The position numbers and the translations under genes were made by a program. The notes below the pieces were generated by a model. It was not told where the DNA came from and ran no database searches. It was given only the letters and a program-made list of their open reading frames with translations. Shown here piece by piece: positions 16,501 through 24,654 of a stretch of 64,000 nt of DNA; positions within the stretch are counted from its first letter, which is position 1; each line of letters opens with the position of its first letter. The stretch lies in the NCBI RefSeq assembly GCF_024168825.1, contig NZ_JALJWH010000001.1, positions 2,852,001-2,916,000 of the forward strand, in the 5' to 3' direction. This stretch comes from Paenarthrobacter sp. A20. Lineage in GTDB: Bacteria > Actinomycetota > Actinomycetes > Actinomycetales > Micrococcaceae.

Positions 16501-16936
16501 GGACACCCGTGACTACCTTTACGGATTCCAGCAAGGCTCAGAGCATGTGATCGAACTGGAGAAGGGCGTCCGACTCATTGCCCAGCTCGAGGCCGTATCC
16601 GAAGCCGATGAGAAGGGCATGCGCACGGTGATGTGTACGCTCAACGGCCAGTCCCGTCCCGTGGTTGTCCGTGACCGTTCGGTGGTCAGCAACGTCAAGG
16701 CAGCCGAGAAGGCCGATCCTGCCCAGCCCGGCCAGGTGGCTGCCCCGTTCGCGGGTGCCGTGACCGTCACGGTCAAGGCAGGCGATGTGGTCAATGCCGG
16801 AGACACCGTTGCGACCATCGAGGCAATGAAGATGGAAGCCTCCATCACGACGCCGGTAGCCGGCACGGTGTCGCGCCTTGCGATCTCGTCGGTGGAGCAG
16901 GTCCAGGGCGGCGACTTGCTGTTGGTGATCGGCTAG
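13541..16936 (+). CDS. pyc: Pyruvate carboxylase
   Basis: Protein of 1131 aa, full length for the single-chain alpha4 enzyme that makes oxaloacetate from pyruvate, bicarbonate and ATP. The order is biotin carboxylase (residues 1-450; AVAGGGGRGMRRV ATP loop, EMNPRIQVEHTVTEE), then carboxyltransferase (about 530-830; TDTTFRDAHQSLLATRVRT, AIKDMAGLL and HTHDTAGGQ metal/biotin residues). The C-terminal biotin carrier domain has EAMKMEAS with the biotinyl Lys near residue 1097. SD is AGGAGAA before ATG 13541. It provides anaplerotic oxaloacetate and is monocistronic, ended by a perfect terminator. Confidence 0.98.
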   Translation: MFSKILVANRGEIAIRAFRAGYELGAKTVAVFPHEDRNSIHRQKADEAYLIGEVGHPVRAYLDVEEVVRVAKEAGADAIYPGYGFLSENPDLARAAQAAGITFVGPPAEVLELAGNKVAALEAARKAGVPVLKSSKPSKDLDELIAAADEIGFPIFAKAVAGGGGRGMRRVETREALPEALQSAMREADAAFGDPTMFLEQAVLRPRHIEVQILADAEGNVMHLFERDCSLQRRHQKVVEIAPAPNLDENIRQALYRDAVAFAKALNYVNAGTVEFLVDTEGERAGQHVFIEMNPRIQVEHTVTEEITDVDLVQAQMRIASGETLADLGLSQETVSIKGAALQCRITTEDPANGFRPDVGKITGYRSAGGAGVRLDGGTVYSGAEISPHFDSMLVKLTCRGRDYPAAVARARRGLAEFRIRGVSTNIPFLQAVLADPDFNAGNVATDFIDKRPELLKSHISADRGTKLLTWLAEVTVNKPNGELTVHSDPARKLPVIEGPVPTSGSRQKLKELGPEGFAKALREQQALAVTDTTFRDAHQSLLATRVRTRDLVAAGPAVTALMPELLSVEAWGGATYDVALRFLGEDPWDRLAALRQALPNTCLQMLLRGRNTVGYTPYPEEVTEAFVNEAAATGIDIFRIFDALNDVNQMAPAIRAVRATGTAVAEVALCYTGNLLDPNEDLYTLDYYLDLAQKIVDAGAHILAIKDMAGLLRPAAAAKLVAALRERFDLPVHLHTHDTAGGQLATLLAAVDAGVDAVDVAAASLAGTTSQPAASALVAALANTPRDTGLSLKNVGAMEPYWEAVRRVYAPFESGLPGPTGRVYQHEIPGGQLSNLRQQAIALGLGEQFEAIEDMYTAADRILGRLVKVTPSSKVVGDLALHLVGLNADPADFNENPQNYDIPDSVIGFLSGELGDPPGGWPEPFRTKALQGRSIKVRDVDISAEDSAALKGDSKTRQHTLNRLLFAGPTKDYLKSVDTYGNISVLDTRDYLYGFQQGSEHVIELEKGVRLIAQLEAVSEADEKGMRTVMCTLNGQSRPVVVRDRSVVSNVKAAEKADPAQPGQVAAPFAGAVTVTVKAGDVVNAGDTVATIEAMKMEASITTPVAGTVSRLAISSVEQVQGGDLLLVIG

Positions 16937-16945
16937 CTATCCGCT

Positions 16946-16989
16946 AAAAAAGTACCCCGTCCGGCATGGTCCGGACGGGGTACTTTTTT
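16946..16989. terminator. Strong bidirectional terminator
   Basis: A perfect 19-bp stem (16946-16964 with 16971-16989) flanked by A6 on one side and T6 on the other, between convergent pyc (ends 16936) and fadD (ends 17007). It is the clearest Rho-independent terminator in the window. Confidence 0.97.
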
Positions 16990-17006
16990 GTTGTGGTGGC
17001 GATTCG

Positions 17007-18818
17007 CTAGGAAGCGCGGGGCGCCGAGTACATTTCCTCGATCACGGCGTCGAAGTCCTTCATGACCTGTGCACGCTTGACCTTCAGGGAAGGGGTGAGA
17101 TGGCCGGACGCTTCAGTGAAGTCCGCGGGGACAATCCGGAAGGACTTGATGGCTTCAGCCTGGGACACAGACTGGTTGGCCTTGCTGATGAGCTCCTGTA
17201 CCGCAGCCTTCACCACAGCGTGGTCAGCCGCTTCGGCCAGCGTGGTGCCTGACGTCAGTCCGTGGCGCTCCAGCCAACCAGGGAGGGCTTCTTCGTCCAA
17301 GGTAACCAGCGCGCCGATGAAGGGGCGGTTGTCTCCCACCACCAGTACCTGGGAAACCAAGGCGTCGGCCCGGATCTGGTCCTCCAACAACGCTGGAACC
17401 ACGTTCTTTCCGCCGGCGGTGACGATGATTTCCTTCTTGCGGCCGGTGATCTTCAGGAAGCCGTTGCTGTCCAGCTCGCCAATGTCGCCGGTACGGAACC
17501 AGCCGTCAGCGAAGGTCTCTTCCGTGAGGTCTTCGCGCTTGTAGTAGCCGCGCATGACGCAGACGCCCTTGGCAAGGATCTCGCCGTCGTCGGCAATCTT
17601 CACGGAGTTGCCCGGCAGGGGAGCGCCTACTGTGCCAATCCGGATCATGGAGGGGGTGTTGACGGAAATGGGCGCTGTGGTTTCGGTCAACCCGTAACCC
17701 TCCAGGATTTGGAGGCCGATGCCCTGGAAGAAGTGGCCGAGGCGCTCACCCAAGGGGCCGCCGCCTGAGACGGCGTGCGCCACGTGGCCGCCCATGGCAG
17801 CGCGGAGCTTGCCGTAGACCAGTTTGTCAAAGACAGCGTGCTTGATCTTCAGGCCCAGGCCCAGTGAACCGGACTCACGGGCCTTGGAATAGGCGATCGC
17901 CGTGTCCACTGCGCGGTGGAAGATGGCACCCTTGCCGCCGTCCTCGGCCTTGGTCAGCGCGGAGTTGTACACCTTCTCGAAAACGCGGGGTACGGCGAGG
18001 ATGAAGGTTGGTTGGAAACTCTGGAGGTCGGGTAGCAGATGCTTGATGTCCGGCGTATGGGCAACCTGCACGCCGCCGGCCACAGCCAGGACCGAGATGA
18101 AGCGCGCAAAGACGTGGGCCAGGGGGAGGAACATGATCGTTTTGGCCGACTCATTGACGACTTCGGGAAGTGCCACCCGGGCATTCTCGGAAAGTTCCAC
18201 GAAGTTGCCATGGGTCAGTTCACACCCCTTCGGCCTGCCCGTGGTACCCGAGGTGTAAATGATGGTGGCGAGGTCGGCAAGGCCGGCCGAGGAACGACGG
18301 GACTCCAGTTCGTCGTCGGGGACTCCGGCGCCGGCGGCGCGCAAGGCATCAAGTCCGGCGCCTTCAAGTTGCCAGACGTTGGCCACCGAGGTGATGTCCT
18401 CCGCGGCCACGGCCTGGCGAATGACGTCCTCATGGTGCGATGCTTCGCCGAAGGCGGCCACGGCGCCTGAGTCACCCAGGTTCCATGCCACTTGCGAAGG
18501 GGAGGACGTTTCGTAGATTGGCACCGAGACGGCGCCGGCAAACCAGATGGCGAAGTCCACCAAAGACCATTCGTACCGGGTGCGGGACATAATGCCCACG
18601 CGGTCGCCTACGCCGACGCCACTGGCAATAAGGCCTTTTGCCAGAGCCCTCACGTCCTCGAGGAAGTCCGTGGCGCGGATGTCCTGCCATTGTCCGCCGT
18701 CGTCCAGTTTGGCAAACAGTGCAGGGTTGGAGGCCTTTTTCGCCTCCCGGATCACGAGGTCCGTGATGTTGGTTTCCGGGGCGATGTTCACGAGGGGAGG
18801 AACACTGATTTCACGCAC
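17007..18818 (-). CDS. fadD: Long-chain fatty-acid-CoA ligase (FadD15-type)
   Basis: Protein of 603 aa from GTG 18818, preceded by AAAGGAGC; the frame stays open to 18863 without SD. It activates fatty acids to acyl-CoA via acyl-AMP. The AMP-binding signature is IIYTSGTTGRPKGCELTH, with EGYGLTETTAPIS and GWFRTGDIGELDSNGFLKITGRKKE for the hinge and second ATP-contact region. A C-terminal Lys-containing helix (HLTPSLKVKRAQVMKDF) completes the fold. It matches the long-chain eukaryote-like AMP-ligase group typical of FadD15 (Rv2187), which also neighbours the dcw region in mycobacteria. A TACTGGCGAGTA palindrome lies in its promoter. Confidence 0.92.
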   Translation of the reverse strand: MREISVPPLVNIAPETNITDLVIREAKKASNPALFAKLDDGGQWQDIRATDFLEDVRALAKGLIASGVGVGDRVGIMSRTRYEWSLVDFAIWFAGAVSVPIYETSSPSQVAWNLGDSGAVAAFGEASHHEDVIRQAVAAEDITSVANVWQLEGAGLDALRAAGAGVPDDELESRRSSAGLADLATIIYTSGTTGRPKGCELTHGNFVELSENARVALPEVVNESAKTIMFLPLAHVFARFISVLAVAGGVQVAHTPDIKHLLPDLQSFQPTFILAVPRVFEKVYNSALTKAEDGGKGAIFHRAVDTAIAYSKARESGSLGLGLKIKHAVFDKLVYGKLRAAMGGHVAHAVSGGGPLGERLGHFFQGIGLQILEGYGLTETTAPISVNTPSMIRIGTVGAPLPGNSVKIADDGEILAKGVCVMRGYYKREDLTEETFADGWFRTGDIGELDSNGFLKITGRKKEIIVTAGGKNVVPALLEDQIRADALVSQVLVVGDNRPFIGALVTLDEEALPGWLERHGLTSGTTLAEAADHAVVKAAVQELISKANQSVSQAEAIKSFRIVPADFTEASGHLTPSLKVKRAQVMKDFDAVIEEMYSAPRAS

Positions 18819-18902
18819 GGTAGCTCCTTTGATATCCACGGGCCACGAGAGGGCTGCTTTCACTCTAGTATGCCCGCTCGCGGAGGTGTGTTCTATTTCA
18901 CC

Positions 18903-18914
18903 TACTGGCGAGTA
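18903..18914. promoter_or_regulatory. TACTGGCGAGTA palindrome upstream of fadD
   Basis: TACT-N4-AGTA in the 187-bp divergent fadD/glk gap, 85 bp upstream of the fadD start. TetR-type repressors of fatty-acid genes often bind such TACT/AGTA palindromes, but no regulator gene is adjacent. Assignment is speculative. Confidence 0.35.
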
Positions 18915-18993
18915 ACTTTACGGATGCCCCCTCATTTCAAGCAACTTGGGACCATTCGGGGGGGCTCTTGCCCGTTGGGCAGCATGCGCGCAA

Positions 18994-18999
18994 TAAGAT
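18994..18999 (+). promoter_or_regulatory. Candidate -10 box of leaderless glk
   Basis: TAAGAT ends 6 nt before ATG 19006. There is no good SD. The spacing would place the transcription start at the A of the start codon. Confidence 0.45.
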
Positions 19000-19005
19000 G
19001 ATGGG

Positions 19006-20064
19006 ATGCCCGCACTACGGTCCACTTTCCGCGCCAGAACCAAGCCAACCGCCACGGCATCGAAGGACGTGCCGTGGGCTGCCCGCCGCAGCCATCTGGG
19101 CCGTCGGGGCCTGGCGATCGGCATCGATATCGGCGGCACCAAGGTGGCTGCCGGCGTGGTGGATGCCGGGGGCAGGGTCCTCGCTGAGGCCCGCAGGTCC
19201 ACTCCCGGTGCTGATCCCCGGGCTGTGGAACAGACCATCGTGGAACTCGTGGATGAGCTCAGCGCCGAACACCGTGTGGCCTCCGTAGGGATCGGCGCCG
19301 CAGGGTGGATGGACCTCGACGGCGGCACGGTGCTGTTCAGCCCGCATCTCGCCTGGCGCAACGAACCGCTCCGGGCGAGCCTGCAGAAGCTGCTGAGGCG
19401 TCCGGTCCTCCTGACGAACGACGCTGATGCCGCAGCCTGGGCAGAATGGCGCTTCGGTGCCGGCCAGGGCGAGAGCCGCCTGGTGTGCGTCACCTTGGGC
19501 ACGGGCATTGGCGGTGCCATGGTGATGGATGGCCGGGTGGAACGCGGACGCTACGGGGTGGCGGGCGAATTCGGGCACCAGATCATCTTTCCTGGCGGCC
19601 ACCGTTGCGAGTGCGGCAACCGAGGGTGCTGGGAGCAGTACGCCTCCGGTAATGCGCTGGGCCGTGAAGCCCGGCAGCTCGTGCGGACCAACTCCCCGGA
19701 GGGCCGTGCCCTTCTGAAGAAGGCGGGCGGGACCGCAGACAACCTCACCGGAGCCGCTGTGACGGCCTTGGCCCTTGAAGGCGATGCCACGTCGCGGGAA
19801 CTCCTGGCAGATCAAGGCGAATGGCTGGGACTGGGATTGGCCAACCTGGCCGCTGCCCTTGACCCGGGGGTGTTCGTGATCGGCGGGGGACTCTGTGATG
19901 CCGGGGAATTGCTGGCCGGCCCGGCCCGGGAATCGTTTGCGAAGAACCTCACTGGCAGGGGGTTCCGGCCCATGGCGGGGATTGAGCTCGCGGCGCTCGG
20001 TCCACGTGCCGGCATGATCGGCGCTGCGGACCTTTCACGTGTCAGCGGACGCGCCCACAGCTAA
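19006..20064 (+). CDS. glkA: ROK-family glucokinase (ATP-dependent type)
   Basis: Protein of 352 aa. After about 35 basic residues it shows the phosphate-1 motif [36 protein letters not shown] (catalytic Asp), VTLGTGIGGAMVMDG, and the ROK zinc signature GHRCECGNRGCWEQYASG. This organisation matches actinobacterial glucokinases that phosphorylate glucose with ATP and can serve in carbon catabolite control. There is no N-terminal helix-turn-helix, so it is an enzyme rather than a ROK repressor. ATG 19006 has a TAAGAT -10-like box at leaderless distance. A second glucose kinase (ppgK) is at 61.8 kb. Confidence 0.85.
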   Translation: MPALRSTFRARTKPTATASKDVPWAARRSHLGRRGLAIGIDIGGTKVAAGVVDAGGRVLAEARRSTPGADPRAVEQTIVELVDELSAEHRVASVGIGAAGWMDLDGGTVLFSPHLAWRNEPLRASLQKLLRRPVLLTNDADAAAWAEWRFGAGQGESRLVCVTLGTGIGGAMVMDGRVERGRYGVAGEFGHQIIFPGGHRCECGNRGCWEQYASGNALGREARQLVRTNSPEGRALLKKAGGTADNLTGAAVTALALEGDATSRELLADQGEWLGLGLANLAAALDPGVFVIGGGLCDAGELLAGPARESFAKNLTGRGFRPMAGIELAALGPRAGMIGAADLSRVSGRAHS

Positions 20065-20093
20065 ACCGTTCGCCGCAGAGGGGGCGTCGGCAC

Positions 20094-20648
20094 TTAGATA
20101 CGGGCGCCGTCGTCGTCCTCATTCTTTTCCTGCGGAAGCCGCATGATGAGGAAGACCACGGACGCCACGAAGGCGGCCACAATTCCCAGGATCGCAGCGA
20201 GCGGCGCTGAGCGCCAGAACATCGCCGTGAAGAGCAACGCAACGGGTCCTCCCACTGCACCGACCCAGGCCAGCATGGTCAGTGGCTCGGTGCCGGCAAG
20301 GCTCGGGGGTTCCTCGGGAACGAATGCGTCGTCGTCCTCGACCTCAAAGTCACGTGGGCCTTGCGGCCGACCCGCCGCTTCAGCAGTGGCGGGAACTGCT
20401 GCCGGTTCAGGCGCGGTTTCGGAGGGCGGCGTGGACAATCCCAGGGGATCGAAATCCCTGAAGGTTTTGCTGGATTCACGCAGTGCCGGCCCGGCCTCGC
20501 CGGGCGATGGCTCCCCATGATCGGACGACGCCGGTTCCTCCACCGTGGAGGACTGCGTCGCTTCCAGCCGGGCCACCAGGTCCAGCCATACAGCGTCGTC
20601 GTCCTTATTGGCGCTTTGATCGGCAGAATTCGGATCAGGCCTGTTCAT
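20094..20648 (-). CDS. Hypothetical protein with disordered N-terminus and two C-terminal TM segments
   Basis: Protein of 184 aa from ATG 20648 (MNRPDPNSAD) with AAAAGGAC upstream; the longer frame reads into the hydrolase gene. Residues 1-115 are Pro/Glu/Ala/Asp-rich and probably disordered. Two hydrophobic helices follow (TMLAWVGAVGGPVALLFTAMF and LAAILGIVAAFVASVVFLIM), then a short acidic cytoplasmic tail. I do not recognise the family. It overlaps the upstream alpha/beta hydrolase by 14 bp, and the three minus-strand genes 20094-22232 form one operon. A function linked to lipid turnover is only a guess from context. Confidence 0.7.
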   Translation of the reverse strand: MNRPDPNSADQSANKDDDAVWLDLVARLEATQSSTVEEPASSDHGEPSPGEAGPALRESSKTFRDFDPLGLSTPPSETAPEPAAVPATAEAAGRPQGPRDFEVEDDDAFVPEEPPSLAGTEPLTMLAWVGAVGGPVALLFTAMFWRSAPLAAILGIVAAFVASVVFLIMRLPQEKNEDDDGARI

Positions 20649-21438
20649 GGGCTGTGTCCTTTTCGGAGGAAGGCCCGTGTCCGGCCAGGGCTGCAACGGT
20701 CTTTTGGATGAATTCCACGGTACCCGCGAAGATCTCCGGGGCATCGTTGTCGAGCGTGGCCACGTGGTAGCTGTTGCGCAGGTAGCTGATGTCCACGGGT
20801 GCGCTCACCCGGGACCGCAGGAACTCCAGGCTCGCATTCGAGATGACGTTGTCCACGGTTGACTTGTACACCCGGACGGGGGAGCTGATGCGGGGAAGGA
20901 TCGAGGCAGTGTCCTTATACATCTTTTTCAGTTCGTGTGCTGCCGCTACAGGCGTGCGCGCGTAGGCGCCCTCATCCTGGTCCGGCTTGAGGATGTCGTT
21001 GGCAATCGCCGGAGTTGTTTTGACCACATACTTGAGCGCTGCGACGATGACGGCACGCGGATCATCAAGGACCAGCCCAGGGTTGACGACGATAGTGCCA
21101 GCCACAGGACGCGTTGCTGCGATCCGCAACGCCAGCGTGCCTCCCATGGACAGGCCCGTGGTGAAGACGTAGTCGCACTCGGCGGCCAACTCAAGGTAGG
21201 CCTCATCCACTGCTCTGTGCCATTCCCGCCACGAACGGGTGGCCATGTCCTGCCAGGTGGTACCGTGGCCGGGCAGCAATGGCAGCCTGACGGCATATCC
21301 GGCCGCTGCCAAGTGCTCGGCCCAGGGCCTGACGCTGTGCGGGCTTCCTGTAAACCCGTGGGACATGACGACGCCAACGCGCGGCCCTGACCCGTTCCAG
21401 CTGCTGAGGAACGGTGAGAAATCCGGAAGCATGTTCAT
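20635..21438 (-). CDS. Alpha/beta hydrolase (carboxylesterase/monoacylglycerol-lipase type), copy 1
   Basis: Protein of 267 aa. Features are the oxyanion block VVMSHGFTGSPHSVRPWAEHL, the segment PLLPGHGTTWQDMATRSW, the nucleophile elbow TGLSMGGTLALR (Ser), a late Asp (KSTVDNVIS) and the His in NSYHVATLD. This set is typical of Est30/YvaK-like carboxylesterases acting on short acyl esters or monoglycerides. No signal peptide is present, so it is cytosolic. It starts in a 4-bp ATGA overlap with a paralogue just upstream, so the pair arose by tandem duplication. Substrate is unknown; nearby fadD and acyltransferase genes suggest lipid metabolism. Confidence 0.88.
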   Translation of the reverse strand: MNMLPDFSPFLSSWNGSGPRVGVVMSHGFTGSPHSVRPWAEHLAAAGYAVRLPLLPGHGTTWQDMATRSWREWHRAVDEAYLELAAECDYVFTTGLSMGGTLALRIAATRPVAGTIVVNPGLVLDDPRAVIVAALKYVVKTTPAIANDILKPDQDEGAYARTPVAAAHELKKMYKDTASILPRISSPVRVYKSTVDNVISNASLEFLRSRVSAPVDISYLRNSYHVATLDNDAPEIFAGTVEFIQKTVAALAGHGPSSEKDTAHEQA

Positions 21439-22232
21439 GATGACTCCGAGGCTACTCTGTCGCTGGCGTGCTGACGGAAAAACTCTGCTGATTGTTCGAA
21501 AATGGTGGGCGCGTCAACATCAAGCGTGGCAACGTGGCCGCTGTGGGGAAGCGTGACAATTTTCAAGCGGGACGATGCGATGTGCCTGCTGATGGTGGCC
21601 ACGGAGCTTGGCGGTATGACACCGTCCACTGACGACTTGAACACCAACGCCGGAGCGTCCACCCGGGGCAACCCGCGGGTCGACGCCCGGAAAAGCTTCT
21701 TGAGTTCATGCACCGATTTCAGGGGTGTCTTGGAATAATCGCCGGTCTCGGCGGTCGCCGGGGCTGGTGTGTCCTCCACTATGGGTGTGGTGGTGCGCAT
21801 GACGTACTTGAGGGCGCCAACATACTTCACCCGGCGGTCGTAGAAGCTGAGGCCAGGGTTGACCAGAACCAGCCCGGGAACATCGTGCAGTGAGGCTACC
21901 CGCAGGGCCAGTGCACCTCCCATGGACAGTCCCGCGACAAAGCAGCTCTCAGTCCGAGCTGCGAGGTCCAGGTAGCTCTGTTCAAAGGTCCGGTACCAGT
22001 CCTGCCACCGGGTAGTTGCGAGATCCTGCCAACTGGTGCCGTGGCCGGGAAGGAGAGGCACGGAAACAGCGAATCCCTGGGAAGCCAAGTACTCGGCCCA
22101 AGGGATCATGCTCAGCGGGCTGCCTGTGAACCCATGGCAGATTGCCACGCCCGTGGAGGCATTGGGTCCATGCCCGGCGTGGTGGAATGCGAGCGGCGCA
22201 GCAGGTGAAGGGCGTTCCGTCATGTGTCCCAT
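21435..22232 (-). CDS. Alpha/beta hydrolase (carboxylesterase type), copy 2
   Basis: Protein of 265 aa from ATG 22232 (MGHMTERPSP) with GGAAGAG upstream; a start 9 nt later is also possible. It is a paralogue of the next gene: AICHGFTGSPLSMIPWAEYL, PLLPGHGTSWQDLATTRW, AGLSMGGALALR (nucleophile Ser), KSSVDGVIP (Asp) and HSGHVATLD (His) align segment by segment. The two copies differ most in the lid region (TTTPIVEDTPAPATAETGDY) and so may differ in substrate. First gene of a three-gene minus-strand operon, divergent from a PlsC-like acyltransferase. Confidence 0.88.
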   Translation of the reverse strand: MGHMTERPSPAAPLAFHHAGHGPNASTGVAICHGFTGSPLSMIPWAEYLASQGFAVSVPLLPGHGTSWQDLATTRWQDWYRTFEQSYLDLAARTESCFVAGLSMGGALALRVASLHDVPGLVLVNPGLSFYDRRVKYVGALKYVMRTTTPIVEDTPAPATAETGDYSKTPLKSVHELKKLFRASTRGLPRVDAPALVFKSSVDGVIPPSSVATISRHIASSRLKIVTLPHSGHVATLDVDAPTIFEQSAEFFRQHASDRVASESS

Positions 22233-22332
22233 CGTGTCACTCTTCCGGACATTTCTCACTGGAGTAGGGTTGCTGTTGAATGCCGGCCGGGTTGCCGGAA
22301 GCACGTCAGCCGTCGGCCGTGAGAGGACAAAC

Positions 22333-23124
22333 GTGTTCTATTGGGTCATGAAGAGGATCTTTCTGGGTCCCATCCTTAAACTCCTGTTCCGGCCCTGGGT
22401 CAAGGGCTTGGACAACGTTCCTGAAAGTGGCGCTGCGATCCTCGCGTCCAACCATTTGTCCTTTTCGGACTCCATCTTCCTGCCCCTCATGGTGCACCGG
22501 CCGGTGATCTTCCTGGCCAAGTCCGAATACTTCACTGGAAAGGGACTCAAGGGGCGGCTGACAGCACTGTTCTTCAGGCTGAGCAACCAACTCCCCATGG
22601 ACCGCTCCGGAGGGGCAGCGTCGGAGATGTCACTGCAGGCAGGCAAGGACGTCCTGACCGCGGGGGGCCTGCTGGGCATCTATCCGGAAGGTACCCGCAG
22701 TCCCGATGCCAGGCTCTACCGCGGCAAAGTGGGAGTCGCCAGGCTTGCCCTGCAAACACGTGTGCCCGTAGTGCCGGTGGCCATGATCGGGACTGAGAAG
22801 GTCCAGCCCATCGGCAAACGGCTGCCGAGCATCCGTCGGGTCGGCATCATTTTCGGACAACCACTGGACTTCAGCCGCTACTACGGCATGGAGGATGACC
22901 GACTGATCCAGCGGGCCGTGACGGATGAAATCATGTATGAACTGATGCGCCTCTCCGGCCAGGAATACGTCGATGAATATGCCGCGGTGGTCAAGGCCCA
23001 ACTAGCCGGCAAGGGCCCGGAACCTGTCCACAAAGTTGAAGTCGCCGAGGACGCCACCGAAGACATTGCCGACGACAGGGATGAGCCCAGGAGCGGCGGC
23101 GACGAATCCCCACGGAAACTGTGA
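22333..23124 (+). CDS. PlsC-like lysophospholipid acyltransferase
   Basis: Protein of 263 aa from GTG 22333, preceded by GAGAGGAC; the longer open frame overlaps the divergent gene. Motifs are NHLSFSDSIFLP (HX4D), FFRLSNQLPMDRSGG, YPEGTRSPDARLYRGK and VPVAMIGT, i.e. the full acyltransferase set. The N-terminus (YWVMKRIFLGPILKLLFRPW) is hydrophobic and basic and may anchor it to the membrane. The C-terminal 35 residues are acidic. It resembles the mycobacterial Rv2182c-type protein, which also lies near aroG. It is divergent from the hydrolase pair, and aroG follows after 66 nt. Confidence 0.88.
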   Translation: MFYWVMKRIFLGPILKLLFRPWVKGLDNVPESGAAILASNHLSFSDSIFLPLMVHRPVIFLAKSEYFTGKGLKGRLTALFFRLSNQLPMDRSGGAASEMSLQAGKDVLTAGGLLGIYPEGTRSPDARLYRGKVGVARLALQTRVPVVPVAMIGTEKVQPIGKRLPSIRRVGIIFGQPLDFSRYYGMEDDRLIQRAVTDEIMYELMRLSGQEYVDEYAAVVKAQLAGKGPEPVHKVEVAEDATEDIADDRDEPRSGGDESPRKL

Positions 23125-23178
23125 CGTCAACGGCAGCATCGGTTACGCCACCGGTCCCGAAACCCTGCCGGAGGCTAC

Positions 23179-23184
23179 TACTCT
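23179..23184 (+). promoter_or_regulatory. Candidate -10 box of leaderless aroG
   Basis: TACTCT ends 6 nt before GTG 23191. The only purine stretch (GAAGG) touches the start codon and is too close to be a working SD. Confidence 0.4.
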
Positions 23185-23190
23185 TGAAGG

Positions 23191-24594
23191 GTGACTGAGC
23201 TAACCGCGAACACCGCATCCTCCGCAACAGATCCCCTCGCCAGCACCGCCCAGAGTGGGGCAGCGAACTATCCCGGGCTCGATGCCTGGCGGGACCTGCC
23301 GATTTCCCAGCAGCCCACGTGGTCTGACGCCGACGTGTTCAAGGCTTCCGTCAAGGAGCTTTCGGTGGTGCCGCCCCTGGTTTTCGCCGGGGAAGTCGAC
23401 GTTCTTCGCGAGCGACTTGCTGCTGCGGCCCAAGGTAAAGCCTTCCTCCTGCAGGGTGGCGACTGCGCCGAGACTTTTGAGGCCGCCACCGCGGACAAGA
23501 TCAGTGCCCGCGTGAAGACAATCCTCCAGATGGCGGTGGTGCTCACCTACGGCGCGGCTATGCCGGTCATCAAGATGGGCCGCATGGCAGGGCAGTTTGC
23601 CAAGCCGCGATCGTCCAATGATGAGACCCGCGACGGCGTGACGCTTCCCGCCTACCGCGGCGACATCGTCAATGGTTACGACTTCACTCCCGAGTCCCGC
23701 GCGCATGACGCCGGCCGGATGCTGCAGGCTTACCACACGTCCGCTTCCACGCTGAACCTTATCCGCGCCTTCACCCAGGGCGGCTTTGCCGATCTTCGCC
23801 TCGTTCACCAGTGGAACAAGGGCTTTACTGAGAACCCGGCGCACGCGCGCTACGAATCGCTGGCACGCGACATTGACCGTGCCATCAGCTTCATGGAGTC
23901 ATGCGGCGCCGACTTCGAGGCACTCAAGCGGGTGGAGTTCTTCGCCAGCCACGAGGCACTGCTGCTCGACTACGAACGCGCCCTCACACGCATCGATTCA
24001 CGCACCGGACTGCCTTACGACACTTCCTCGCATTTCCTGTGGATCGGCGAGCGGACCCGTGAACTGGACCACGCTCACGTGGACTTCCTGTCGCGCGTAC
24101 GCAATCCGATCGGTGTAAAGCTCGGGCCCACAACCAGCGGCGACGACGCCCTGCGCCTGATCGACAAGCTGGATCCCAACCGGGAACCGGGCCGACTGAC
24201 GTTCATCACCCGTATGGGTGCCAAGAACATCCGCGAGAAGCTGCCGGCCGTCGTCGAGCGCGTCACTGCCTCGGGCGCGCAGGTTCTGTGGGTGACTGAT
24301 CCCATGCACGGTAACACCGTCACGTCGCCGAACGGCTACAAGACCCGGAACTTCGACGACGTCATTGATGAGGTCCGTGGCTTCTTCGAGGTCCACCACT
24401 CGCTGGGTACCGTTCCAGGTGGCCTCCACGTCGAGATGACCGGTGACGACGTCGCTGAGTGCTTGGGCGGTGCCGACCCGATCGACCAGGACGCCTTCCT
24501 GGACCGTTATGAGTCAGTGTGCGATCCCCGCCTGAACCACATGCAGTCCCTTGAGATGGCGTTCCTGGTGGCCGGAGCCCTCTCCAAGCGCTAG
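23191..24594 (+). CDS. aroG: 3-deoxy-7-phosphoheptulonate synthase, class II (plant-like)
   Basis: Protein of 467 aa, usual class II length. It condenses PEP and erythrose 4-phosphate in the first step of the shikimate pathway. Family blocks are FLLQGGDCAETFE, GRMAGQFAKPRS, LPAYRGDIVNG, SSHFLWIGERTRELD, GVKLGPTTSGDD, VLWVTDPMHGNT and GGLHVEMTGDDVAEC, containing the metal ligands Cys, His, Glu and Asp. No chorismate mutase domain is fused. It supplies chorismate for tyrA (2.2 kb) and the other aromatic amino acids. It adjoins a pknL-type kinase gene convergently, as in M. tuberculosis (Rv2178c/Rv2176). Ended by a bidirectional terminator. Confidence 0.96.
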   Translation: MTELTANTASSATDPLASTAQSGAANYPGLDAWRDLPISQQPTWSDADVFKASVKELSVVPPLVFAGEVDVLRERLAAAAQGKAFLLQGGDCAETFEAATADKISARVKTILQMAVVLTYGAAMPVIKMGRMAGQFAKPRSSNDETRDGVTLPAYRGDIVNGYDFTPESRAHDAGRMLQAYHTSASTLNLIRAFTQGGFADLRLVHQWNKGFTENPAHARYESLARDIDRAISFMESCGADFEALKRVEFFASHEALLLDYERALTRIDSRTGLPYDTSSHFLWIGERTRELDHAHVDFLSRVRNPIGVKLGPTTSGDDALRLIDKLDPNREPGRLTFITRMGAKNIREKLPAVVERVTASGAQVLWVTDPMHGNTVTSPNGYKTRNFDDVIDEVRGFFEVHHSLGTVPGGLHVEMTGDDVAECLGGADPIDQDAFLDRYESVCDPRLNHMQSLEMAFLVAGALSKR

Positions 24595-24603
24595 AGACAC
24601 AAC

Positions 24604-24637
24604 AAAGGCGCGGTCCGGATTCCCGGGCCGCGCCTTT
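24604..24637. terminator. Bidirectional terminator
   Basis: AAAGGCGCGG (24604-24613) pairs with CCGCGCCTTT (24628-24637), with additional inner pairs, between convergent aroG (ends 24594) and the kinase gene (ends 24655). Confidence 0.9.
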
Positions 24638-24654
24638 CGTCTTCCTGTGTAGGA

